Of a stretch of DNA of 14,317 bases, positions 1 to 7,384 are shown piece by piece. Made by a program: the position numbers and the translations under genes. The stretch spans positions 1 through 14,317 of the forward strand of contig JBBHKE010003253.1 of assembly GCA_037447655.1 (NCBI GenBank), in the 5' to 3' direction. The notes beneath the pieces were generated by a model. It was given only the letters and a program-made list of their open reading frames with translations, searched no databases and was not told where the DNA came from. Source of the stretch: Zygnema cylindricum (Eukaryota; Streptophyta; Zygnematophyceae; Zygnematales; Zygnemataceae). Every line of letters begins with the position of its first letter. The stretch's first letter is position 1.

Positions 1-1265
1 TTTAAAAACACAAAAAAAAACGTTTTCCCCCATGCCACATGTAGTTGAACATTTTTGCACAATTAGGGAGGACACTAGTTTTTTCCTACCTGTCACGCGC
101 TTATGAGGAAAAAACATTACATGGGTTTCAAACCTTTATTAGAATGTTCAGGTCTTTTGCAAAAGTTTTCGATGTGTCGCTTTTCACCCACTCTCTCACA
201 CTACCCCCTCGCTCTCCTTTCTTTTGCAACGGAACAAAACAACATTGGTATGAAATGAAAGAGCTATATTTATTTATAAACTTTATTTACTTTCTTTGGT
301 CGTAGTTTGGTAGCAAACCGAATGAAAAAATATAAAAACATCAAATTGGGAAGTCATGGCGAAAATTTATAAAATTGTTATTGTCGACACACATTAGAAG
401 TGAGCATGCCATCACAATGTCACGGGCCCCTAAGCATTTACAATATCGCAAAAAACTAGATGTTTGCCACAGTCGTTAGGATTATAAACGTGTGCAACTG
501 TTGCAAGTTTTGTAAACGTCTACAAGTGTCACAATTATAAGTAAAGAGTTCGTTTTCGCACATTTAAAATACTTTGCAAAAAAACACATAAAAATTTCAC
601 TAAAATACAAAGTTACATCTCAAAGTTTCGGTTTTATGGGCAAACATTCTTACATCAATCATTTAAAGTAAATCATGGTTGATTTGACGGGACAATGCTT
701 TTTATTTTAAGCACGGTACACCACTAAACCATATTAGTGTCAATAACACTAATTTCATCATAGCGTTCTCAAGCCGAAAATGATAAATTGGTGTTATTTA
801 CATTAAAGTATAACTAACGCTAAATGGAAAGTTGTTATTAAATATTAACCACTTTACATTATGTTTCGAAAAAATAGCATTATTTACCACAAGTTCGTTT
901 TCGTACCAAACGTACACGTGATATCTCGTTTTCCAATGTTAAGTTTTTTTTCGCACATAAATTAAGTTTCAATACCAGTTAGTCGTTTGGAAGTGGGGGA
1001 ACTTTAACAACTATTATTGTTGTATTGGGTATTTTTTCATTGTGATGAATATGATAATCGATATCATCTGTTATAACGGTGAGGCGTCTTGATAAATCGC
1101 TCCTAGACCAATGCCAATATCGTTAGTAATTATCGGTGGGGGTGAGGGTTGGTCCGTACCAGAGTACAAACTAGTGGTACAATTATGAAGTAAGAAATGA
1201 GTACCAAGCAGTCACGACGAGGAGGCAAGCGGGAGGTGGTGAGCTTTTGGATTTTTTTTCACAAT
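1..1265. other. AT-rich intergenic DNA, no gene seen
   Basis: I see no coding region, RNA gene or classifiable repeat in this stretch. The longest frame (45-305) has no recognisable motif and a composition like its surroundings. There is a short perfect hairpin at 734-752 (TTAGTGT, five-base loop, ACACTAA). The string AGTTCGTTTTCG occurs twice, near 547 and 892. Part of 1020-1265 may be a decayed upstream section of repeat copy C, but I cannot align it convincingly. Confidence 0.5.
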
Positions 1266-1450
1266 CCATTCCGTACCACATTACGATTGATAGTTATTGC
1301 CTTATATTTATCAGTACTTTATCATGATATATTAGAAATTCATAGCAATGTTTCCTTATAGTGATATATCGAAGCAATATATAAAATATAGGCAGGTCAA
1401 AATAAGGTACATATTGGTTGTAGGAAAAAGACTAGTGATACACAACACTA
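1266..1450 (+). repeat. Decayed 3' part of a short inverted-repeat element (copy C)
   Basis: This stretch aligns by eye with the 3' half of the elements at 11605-11944 (copy B) and 1770-3183 plus 11388-11460 (copy A). Shared landmarks in order are a CCGTAC block, a GATAGTTAT block, GATATATCG, GGTACATAT and the terminal GATACACAACACTA. It is the most diverged of the three copies: the hairpin core and most CGATA motifs are eroded. It encodes nothing. I infer an old 3'-end copy. The 5' limit is approximate, and whether the 5' half was lost or has decayed beyond recognition is unclear. Confidence 0.6.
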
Positions 1451-1769
1451 CTAAATCTAAAGCATAAAATAGTTTAAAGTAACAAAAAACAATGTTAAAC
1501 TATATCTTAATTTATATGTTTCGAACGATATCCAAACCCCACAAGTCGGTAGCTCGGCGAATGCTTCTAATCCCACCTGAATTAGTGTTGATACCACCTC
1601 AGCGAAGACGTTACAAAATCCACACACAAATTGACGTTAAGTGTGAAAATTTTAATGTTTACGATTTTTTTTGTTAAAACTACTAAGAACAACGAGCGGT
1701 GCAGTTTTACTTGGAGGTGTTTATAAATAGTCGTACGAGATGGCGTGTATGCTTGTTAAGTGTTAATAG
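1451..1769. other. Unassigned AT-rich spacer
   Basis: No gene is supported. A 61-codon frame at 1492-1677 has no recognisable domain. A TATA-like string, TATAAATAG, lies at 1722-1730 but has no frame behind it, because copy A begins 40 bases later. I see no repeat shared with the rest of the window. Confidence 0.4.
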
Positions 1770-1985
1770 CAGTGTCGTGTATCGACAATAAATTTATTGC
1801 GATAACATCGATACCGATAGTTATCGGTTATCAAATTGTCCAGGGTCCCGATATATCGCTCCGATACCAACAAATATCTTATCGGTGATAGGAGAAAAAA
1901 TATAGTGCGCTACATAATAGTACTTTATAATATATTCTATTATATTTTTTTGTATATAGCGTGGCATGTCATGTGTGTTGTTTTG

Positions 1986-2117
1986 GAAACCTTGAGTCCT
2001 CTCTATATCTTGCTGCTATGCTGCCATGCTGCGCTAAGTTTGACATCGCAGATAGAAACCTTGTGCACTCTACACTTGTTGTTGTGCTGCTATGTTGCTC
2101 TGATCTAACATCGCAGC
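1986..2117 (+). repeat. Two imperfect 69-bp tandem units in the upstream half of the solo LTR
   Basis: Unit 1 starts at GAAACCTTGAG (1986) and unit 2 at GAAACCTTGTG (2055). Both run through CTGCTATG and end near ACATCGCAG. A further short echo, CGCAGCTGCGCTG then CACAGCTGCGCTG, follows at about 2112-2146. Tandem units in the part upstream of the TATA box (U3) often act as enhancers in plant LTRs. That role is inference here. Confidence 0.6.
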
Positions 2118-2151
2118 TGCGCTGCTCTAATATCACAGCTGCGCTGACAGA

Positions 2152-2207
2152 TCATAGGAGTCATAGCAGTCATAGCAGTCGTAGCAGAGTCATAGCAGTT
2201 ATAGCAG
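2152..2207 (+). repeat. 9-bp minisatellite (TCATAGCAG)n
   Basis: Six near-identical 9-base units of the type TCATAGCAG run from 2152 to 2207, with a two-base slip (AG) at 2188-2189. The array lies inside the solo LTR, upstream of its TATA box. The repeat makes an apparent minus-strand frame across 2105-2497 with a Thr-Ala-Met repeat, which I do not regard as a gene. Confidence 0.8.
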
Positions 2208-2660
2208 TCTGCGCAAGAAAGGTGTTCTGAATATGAGTCATTTTGTGTGAAGATAAATTGACGGGGACATGATTTAGTGAGTATGTAACTCGAAAGGGAG
2301 TACACAGGTTCGGTGCACTTCAGGCACACGTGTCGGTCCGTGAGAAAGTGAAGTTTGGTTGTTCTAGAAGAAAAGGTACAGTTACATTTGAGGACCAAAG
2401 TTAAACGTGGAGGTTCATCTTCGGTGATGAAAGAATACGTGGAAAGCAGACGAAGTCTGCCGTCATTTTTGAAGAGAAGTATTGACTGTAGCGTCATTTC
2501 AGCGGACGAACTTTAACCGCGTACTATTTCATTTCTAGCGGTTGTCTGATTGGTGTAAATAATTATGTGCATTCGACGGTGGGATTTTGTTAATGAAGAA
2601 GTAGTGTACCAATTGACCACGCTAGTTGTAGTACGATGTGATCAACTGTAGGCTCACTTG

Positions 2661-2668
2661 TATATATA
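2661..2668 (+). promoter_or_regulatory. TATA box of the solo LTR
   Basis: TATATATA at 2661-2668 sits about two-thirds of the way through the solo LTR, in the usual place for the U3/R boundary promoter. It predicts a transcript start near 2690-2700 and about 230 bases of leader before the ATG at 2926. No initiator motif was identified. Confidence 0.5.
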
Positions 2669-2925
2669 GGACTTAGATTACTTTAGGAAAAGTAGGATTG
2701 TTGTGTAGGAAAACTGTGAAGCAGTTTTTGGGTGTGTTTGAATTATAAGATCATTTTGATCTTAGGCAGAACTTTGTGAAATTCTGCATGTGGTTTCTTT
2801 GGGGTATATTCTATATTGTGGCAAATTTGCACTCCTAGGGTGTGTTTGGTTTGCTTGGGGCTTCATTGTGAAGTTGGTTGTTTGTGGGATTTCGTGAGAG
2901 TTTCCTCTTTGCACAATTGATTATC

Positions 2926-3024
2926 ATGGCAACTGCTGGTGCTTCTTCATCTTCTTCAGTGGCACCAGTTGCCTCAAATCAACAATGTGTACCAAATTGT
3001 TTCGTGATCCGTGTGATGGAATAA
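2926..3024 (+). CDS. Truncated reading frame starting inside the solo LTR (possible gag N-terminus)
   Basis: An ATG at 2926 opens a frame with coding-like composition: MATAGA, five serines, then VAPVASNQQ. Nineteen codons are complete before the LTR ends at 2984. The frame then runs into copy-A sequence and stops at TAA 3022-3024, so the last dozen codons do not belong to the original product. A TATA box lies about 260 bases upstream. Ser-rich starts are common in plant copia Gag proteins, and yeast Ty1 is a known case where the Gag start codon lies inside the 5' LTR. I infer a similar layout here, with the rest of gag lost when the element collapsed to a solo LTR. The alternatives are chance or a captured host exon. 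No domain can be recognised in so short a piece. Confidence 0.3.
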   Translation: MATAGASSSSSVAPVASNQQCVPNCFVIRVME

Positions 3025-3103
3025 TAGCAGTTTTGTACGACGGAATAAACCGTACTTTCGTACGGTACAAACCGTACAATTATCGCCGATAGTTATCGGT
3101 ACA

Positions 3104-3157
3104 GGTGTTATCGCGATAAAAAACCGATATTATTGGTCTTTTATCAGCGATAACACC
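3104..3157. repeat. Internal hairpin of copy A
   Basis: GGTGTTATCGCGATAAAA is followed 18 bases later by a near-perfect reverse complement ending CGATAACACC, giving a stem of about 17 bp with one mismatch. Copy B keeps the same hairpin at 11806-11849 with different loop bases, so the fold belongs to the element family. Confidence 0.65.
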
Positions 3158-3178
3158 ATTTTTGATATATCGTGCCAA

Positions 3179-3183
3179 TATAT
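3179..3183. repeat. Target-site duplication, left (TATAT)
   Basis: TATAT directly precedes the TGTAACA start of the 5' LTR and is repeated right after the 3' LTR at 11388-11392. Five bases is the normal duplication for Ty3/gypsy integrases. Copy B has GCCAATATATCGA at the matching place, consistent with an insertion at this TATAT. Confidence 0.8.
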
Positions 3184-4157
3184 TGTAACAGTAATAGTGG
3201 ATCGAACTTGTTCGTAAATGGGAATTTAAGTATTACAAAAATAGAGTTTTGAATTTGATAGACGTCCGTGAAAGAATCTCACGATTTGGGGTTGTATTTT
3301 AAAAGATATACTATTGGTGTATTTAGGTGACAACCGAAGTCAAAATAACGATTGGGTGTTCATTGTTACGGGTTAAGGGTCAACCTATCCGCGGAATTTA
3401 AGGCGTACGTTTATAAAGTACCAAACGAAACCAATATTTTGTTTGGTGTGCACGATGGTTCGTTTCGTACAAATTTAAGTAGGAAACGTCACTTTCACTT
3501 TATCAAATTTCGTAGGAAGTTTTGCGTGCGAAATTTGCGACGCACGTTCGTGCAAAGTCGCGTTTCGTTTGGCGCGCACTTTTGCACATAAATGTTAAGT
3601 AGTGAAATGTAGCGTTTGATTGGTTAGAAATGTTACGTAGTTAGCAAGAGATTTCGCACGTTTTTGCATTCGTCAGTTTGAGATCTTGCTGATCAATGAT
3701 TGGCCAACTTAAAACCTGTTCAACGGAGCGTTGACTTTGGCGTGGCGAGTCTAGGGCGATGATGGATAAATAGTGAAGTCTAAGAGGAGAGTAAACATCT
3801 TTTCTTTTGGTAAAGTTTGTGGAAATTCTGACTGATCTTGGTCTTGAGCGATTAAAACCAAATTGGAGCATTGGCATTTTGGCATTGAAATCTCTTACAA
3901 ACTAAGTAGTGTTTTAGTAGTTAAGAGATAGAATTATTAAGAGTGGAGAGTGGAGGAGAACACTTTAATAAGAAGGGTTGAGCCACGAGGGCAAGAGACC
4001 AAGCTAATGTTATGTAGACAGAAGCTTCTTCTAATTTAAAGTTTATCCTTATGTGAGTGCTTTCAAATGTGGATATGTATTTTCCAATGTGTGGAATGTG
4101 TGGTGTAAATTGATTGAAGTAATGGGATTTTTCTGAGAGGTAGGAGATCATATTACA
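3184..4157 (+). repeat. 5' LTR
   Basis: It begins TGTAACA and ends TATTACA, giving the inverted ends TGTAA/TTACA. It aligns along its whole length with 10413-11387, with several differences per hundred bases by eye, more in the first half than the second. The TATA-like site of the 3' LTR (TATAAAAG) reads TTTAAAAG here at 3298-3305, so the copy that would drive the element may have a weakened core promoter. A CpG-rich block at 3480-3590 includes TTTGGCGCG at 3568-3576. Confidence 0.93.
3568..3576 (+). promoter_or_regulatory. E2F-consensus site in the 5' LTR
   Basis: TTTGGCGCG fits the E2F/DP binding consensus TTTSGCGCS and is unchanged in the 3' LTR (10798-10806), although nearby bases differ between the LTRs. 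Binding and S-phase control are inference, since a nine-base match in a CpG-rich block can occur by chance. Confidence 0.35.
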
Positions 4158-4159
4158 TA

Positions 4160-4171
4160 TGGTATCAAAGC
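4160..4171 (+). promoter_or_regulatory. Primer-binding site, plant initiator tRNA-Met type
   Basis: TGGTATCAAAGC starts two bases after the 5' LTR. The complement of the 3' end of plant initiator tRNA-Met is TGGTATCAGAGC, so there is one mismatch (G to A at the ninth base). This is where minus-strand synthesis would be primed. It is the strongest taxonomic clue in the window, because animal and yeast initiator tRNAs end differently. Confidence 0.85.
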
Positions 4172-4938
4172 TTTGGTTAGAAACCAAGGAGAAGTTTGCT
4201 CACTCGAATATTGAGTGCCGTGACCAGTGAGGGTGCTCTAACTTGTGTCGGTAGAACCACAATGTGAAGTGGTAAGGGATTGGAGGGAAACTGAGTGATC
4301 ACATTGCCAGCGACTGCTGGTTAGATGTGGGGCGTGCTCAGGTCCTAAAGACTAAGGCGGGGTGGGCTGTGTAGCCACCGCTGAAACTCACTCCAATTAC
4401 CTAGAGGCCAAACAAACTTGCCTTCTCCTAGCAATGATTCATGTGTAGAGGGAGGGCTTGAAGCCATGAAGGGTGATGATGTGAGGATTAGAGACCAAAA
4501 GATCGTGATGTAGTGGGAAATGGGAAATTTGCTAATGGTGGAGAAGGAAAGTGAAACACTTTACTTCTTCAAGAGCAAATGAGTGTAGAAATGACTTCAA
4601 TCTTTTCAAACCCTAAATTGTTACCTTTGAGAGCTTTTCAATTTTGCTGTTGCAAAATTTATGGTTGAACCTTACCTTTAGGAGCTTTGAGATTTGCTGT
4701 TGCAAAATTTGTGGGGAAATTCTTACCTTTTGCATCAGTGTTTAGGAGATTGAAGAATTGAATTTGCACTAACTTACTTTCAATGTCATATTGATTTCTC
4801 AGATTTTGATCTTTTTAAAAGGAATTGTTAAGGAGATAAAGTCTTGGATTGGAGCAATCAAAGGACTTCAAACATTCAGCAAATTTCTTTTGGAAATTAT
4901 ATTATATCTTTCTTTTACTCGATTTCATTTTTGTGATA
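4172..4938 (+). other. Untranslated leader between primer-binding site and gag
   Basis: About 770 bases contain no open frame of note and several short upstream ATGs. A GC-richer stretch near 4350-4390 can form an imperfect stem (GGTGGGCT with AGCCACC). The 3' part holds 51-bp direct repeats. In retroelements this region carries dimerisation and packaging signals. I cannot assign those here. Confidence 0.6.
4621..4735 (+). repeat. 51-bp tandem direct repeats in the leader
   Basis: TTACCTTT recurs at 4621, 4672 and 4723, giving two full 51-bp units and the start of a third. Each full unit carries GCTGTTGCAAAATTT. In unit 1 this forms an 8-bp hairpin, AATTTTGC-TGTT-GCAAAATT (4640-4659). Unit 2 has a weaker version of the same hairpin. 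Confidence 0.75.
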
Positions 4939-5465
4939 ATGACAAATTCCAGATGGATACGTGAAATGGAAAATGCCTTGAATGTTTTGAAGAAACATAG
5001 TGTGAAATTGGTCAAGAGATTTAATAATCATTTTGCTGTTGTGGATGAAACAATTTCTAAGTTGAAAAGTGAATTGAAGGATGTTAAAGAAAATGGAAAT
5101 GTTTCAAATCAAAAATTAGATGAGCTAATTAATTTAATTCACACAAGAAATGATGTTAATGACCAAAAGGGTAAGAATAGTAAGAGAAATGCTAGTTTTA
5201 GGGAAGATAATCACAATAGACCTAAGAAGATAAAGGATTTGGAATTATCTATCAGTGAAGCACCATCATTTGATGGTAAGAAAATTGATGAGTTATATGC
5301 TTGGATTTTTCATATGGAGTATTATTTAGAATATAGAAACTGTGATGGTGATAATTACACTTCTTTTGCTATTAGCTGTCTGAAAGGTGATGCTCAAATT
5401 TGGTATTACACTCAGAGGAGGTCTAATTTGATTCCTGATAATGCTGATTGGGAAGCTTTTACGAC

Positions 5466-5845
5466 CGCGATCAAATCGCGTTTCTTGTCTGTCACTTTGT
5501 CGTACATGTGACAAAAGGGATGGTAAACATGCAACACAATCAGCTGCAAAATAAGTAATAAACAAATAAGCGAGAAAGTCATGAACATCTCAGAAAACGA
5601 GTGAGAATAATAATGTACAAGCAGCAAGCAGCAAATAAACATATCATAAGAAAAATAAAGGTAGAGTGAGAGAGGAAGCTAGGAGGCTCAGTTTATTCTA
5701 TTAAGCCAACGGATAGCCACTAGGCTCCTTGGTCAGTTTATATTCCTTACCAAAACATACCAAAATACAAATTAGTGTGGCGTAATTTTTACAGACCGTT
5801 TATATACGATTAAAATGCGATTAAAATGCGACGACGTGATACGGC
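5466..5845. mobile_element. 380-bp insertion of unknown class inside gag
   Basis: Gag homology stops after ACGAC (5461-5465) and resumes after ATGAC (5846-5850). These look like a 5-bp target duplication in which the right copy has had a CpG C-to-T change. Taking out 385 bases would put both halves of gag in one frame, which supports the boundaries. The insert does not code. Its left end is a near-palindrome, CGCGATCAAATCGCG. Its right end has a doubled CGATTAAAATG (5807-5828) and then CGACGACG, so the two ends share AATCGC-like strings in inverted orientation but do not form a clean inverted repeat. There are no TG...CA ends and no poly-A tail. I cannot name a superfamily. Confidence 0.65.
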
Positions 5846-5911
5846 ATGACAACTTTTAAATCTAGAATGGAAGAAAAATGGCTTAATTGTAAGCAAACTG
5901 GATCTGTGAAA

Positions 5912-5995
5912 GACTATATTGTGGAATTTGACTCATCTAGCATTAATGTCAGAGATTATATTGTGGAATTTGACTTATCTAGCATAAATGTCAGA
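5912..5995 (+). repeat. 42-bp in-frame tandem duplication in gag
   Basis: Two 42-base units (5912-5953 and 5954-5995) each encode 14 residues of the form DYIVEFDxSSINVR and differ at only a few bases. They lie in the capsid C-terminal half, where related Gag proteins have one such segment. The low divergence between units suggests the duplication is younger than most of the element's decay. Confidence 0.85.
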
Positions 5996-6853
5996 GGTTT
6001 GACTGATGAAATGGCTAGATTTCATTTTCTCAACAATCTAAATCCTATGCTGAAATCAGAACTGAAACATCAAATATTTATTTAATTGAATAAATTACAA
6101 GATAAGTCATTGGAATTAGAGGATCAGTTGGGGTATAATCCTGAAACTCGATCACTCAGGGAAATTTATATGAAGTATCAAAGTGGGGTGAGGGGAATTT
6201 GAGGAAGAAGGTCTGAATGCAGGTCTGGTTAATAGACATAATATCTTCGAAAAAATCATAGAGGTGGACAGAGTGTAAATGTAGGAAATAGATTTTAGAA
6301 TAGAGGGGGCTACATTAAGAGTCCTAAACTGACCATTAATGCTCAAAAACCTAATTTTACCATACCCACATGCACTATTTGTCAGAAAAGAGGTCATAGG
6401 GCACCTACACGTGCACAACTGAAGAAAATTAACTATTATAATTGTGGAGAGGAGGGACATTTCAACAGAGAATGCACAAAACCGAATTAGAAAGTCACTT
6501 GTTTTAAGTGCGGAGGTCCAGATCATTATGCAAACGACTGTACAGATAAGGGATCTCTTAAAACAGTTGATATTAATCAAGGTCTTCAGGAAGATATTGC
6601 ATTATACCTAACTGAAAAGGAAGCCCAGGAGGTAGGAAACGGAAAAAACTAGTTGAAAGTCCTTAATTGAGTCGACCAGATCCAGAGGTTAAAGAGTTAA
6701 CTCTAGAGGGCAAGCTAATGAATAGAAAAGCTAGGATGGTTAAATTTATTATGATGCTAATTACACAACATAGTTTGAACAATCCTTTTGATGAAACTCT
6801 TAATAACAGACCTATGTTAGGACAATTAAAACGACGACAACAGACACAGTTTA

Positions 6854-7309
6854 ATCAAATTCGAGTCTTTAGTGGAAGGGAAACCATTGAGAGTTATAGT
6901 AGATTAAGGTGCTACACATAATTTTGTTTTACATAAGTTTGTAGAGGAAAAAAAAAATCTTACAGTCATAAGGGAAAAACCTTTGCATGTTCAAGTGGCA
7001 AATGGTAATAAGTCCACATTAGATTTACAAACTGACAGAATAGAAGTTAATATTCAGGGTCATAAAATAAAAGTTGTGTGTGAAATAATGAATTTGGGTA
7101 GTGGGGAGCTAATACTGGGAAAATCTTGGTTAACTGAACATAATCCTCAAATTAATTGGGAAACTAACACCTTGAGAGTGAAGTCAGAAAACAGTTGGAA
7201 GGTTTTGCAAGCATTGCGTTCGAAGAAGTTGCATAGGAATCATATAAATAACATAACCAAGTTGGGAGTGGAAGGTTTGATTTCCAATAACAATTTAAAA
7301 AGCATTTAA
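6854..7309 (+). pseudogene. Broken aspartic protease of the Ty3/gypsy element
   Basis: The protease would cleave the Gag-Pol polyprotein as a dimer. In the Gag frame the active-site region reads KPLRVIVD, then TAA (6905-6907), then GATHNF. The D-S/T-G triplet therefore has a stop where Ser or Thr belongs, probably one C-to-A change in TCA. Downstream HVQVANG (around 6986), LILGKSWL and HNPQINW are the conserved C-terminal half of the retropepsin fold, with the ILG flap-closing motif present. The frame ends at TAA 7307-7309. The stretch from 6640 to 6854 has no readable homology in any frame, so the 5' limit is approximate. Confidence 0.8.
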
Positions 7310-7384
7310 AAGATAAAATAAATCATGCTTTCTTGTTATTAGTAACTGAGGCAGGTACCGATGAAGGGGGGGGGAGAAAACATG

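Larger units (their letters stand above)
1976..2984 (+). mobile_element. Solo LTR nested in copy A
   Basis: This 1009-bp insertion begins TGTTG and ends CAACA, the TG...CA inverted ends of an LTR. It is flanked on both sides by the 5-bp duplication ATGTG (1971-1975 and 2985-2989). Copy B passes from GTGGCATGTC (ending 11685) straight into the right-hand flank with one ATGT, so it shows the uninterrupted state. Inside are tandem repeats (1986-2207), a TATA box (2661-2668), two short hairpins (2746-2764 and 2766-2787) and an ATG-started frame (2926) open across the 3' edge. No primer-binding site or pol sequence follows, as expected after LTR-LTR recombination. The terminal structure and empty site make the insertion firm. 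The family, perhaps Ty1/copia-like, is inferred. Confidence 0.75.
1770..3183 (+). mobile_element. Copy A of a short hAT-like inverted-repeat element, left part (holds a solo LTR)
   Basis: The left end, CAGTGTCGTGTATCGACA (1770-1787), matches the reverse complement of the right end at 11443-11460 at 15 of 18 positions. The inside is rich in CGATA/TATCG motifs. Segments 1893-1970 and about 2985-3183 align with 11605-11685 and about 11690-11880 of copy B. Subtracting the solo LTR (1976-2984) and the retrotransposon after 3183 leaves roughly 465 bp with no coding capacity, so this is a non-autonomous element. CAGTG-type ends suggest the hAT superfamily. The possible 8-bp target duplication (GTTAATAG at 1762-1769, GTAACAAG at 11461-11468) matches at only 5 of 8 positions, so the superfamily is tentative. 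Confidence 0.65.
4939..6640 (+). pseudogene. gag: Broken gag (capsid and nucleocapsid) of the Ty3/gypsy element
   Basis: Gag builds the virus-like particle and packages the RNA. I start it at ATG 4939 (MTNSRW...), the first ATG of the frame. The frame is open from 4849, but only from a TTG with a hydrophobic lead-in that looks like leader. A predicted coiled coil covers about residues 35-70. A capsid (retrotrans_gag-like) block follows, with APSFDGKK, YAWI, YLE, LKGDAQIWY and WEAF. A 380-bp insertion at 5466-5845 plus a 5-bp duplication breaks it. The frame resumes at 5851 with an EEKW block and a 14-residue tandem duplication. Three zinc knuckles follow. The first (6371-6412) has Arg for its last Cys, the second (6434-6475) has Tyr for its first Cys, and the third (6500-6541) is an intact CX2CX4HX4C. 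Stops include 6083, 6200, several at 6220-6300, and 6488. Confidence 0.88.

Noticed and set aside
45-305. Plus-strand frame of 86 codons at the window start
   Set aside because: It starts at TTG, is short, and has no motif or codon pattern distinct from the flanking AT-rich DNA.
1762-1769. 8-bp hAT target duplication around copy A (with 11461-11468)
   Set aside because: Only 5 of 8 bases match, not enough to claim it, so the superfamily call stays tentative.
2152-2207. Possible CRISPR-like array
   Set aside because: Units are 9 bp and contiguous without spacers. It is a minisatellite.
2105-2497. Minus-strand frame of 130 codons
   Set aside because: It overlaps the 9-bp minisatellite, which produces a Thr-Ala-Met repeat, and lies inside the solo LTR with no recognisable domain.
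1977-2990. The 1-kb segment in copy A as a captured host gene (promoter plus first exon)
   Set aside because: TGTTG...CAACA ends, the ATGTG duplication and the empty site in copy B fit a solo LTR better. A gene capture would not give those ends. Kept only as an alternative for the short frame at 2926.
3352-3591. A 79-codon frame present at the same place in both LTRs (also 10582-10821)
   Set aside because: It starts at TTG and is duplicated only because the LTR is. Many differences between the two copies change the residue, so there is no sign of protein-level constraint.
6152-6580. Minus-strand frame of 142 codons
   Set aside because: It is the reverse of the gag zinc-knuckle region, which is clearly coding on the plus strand.
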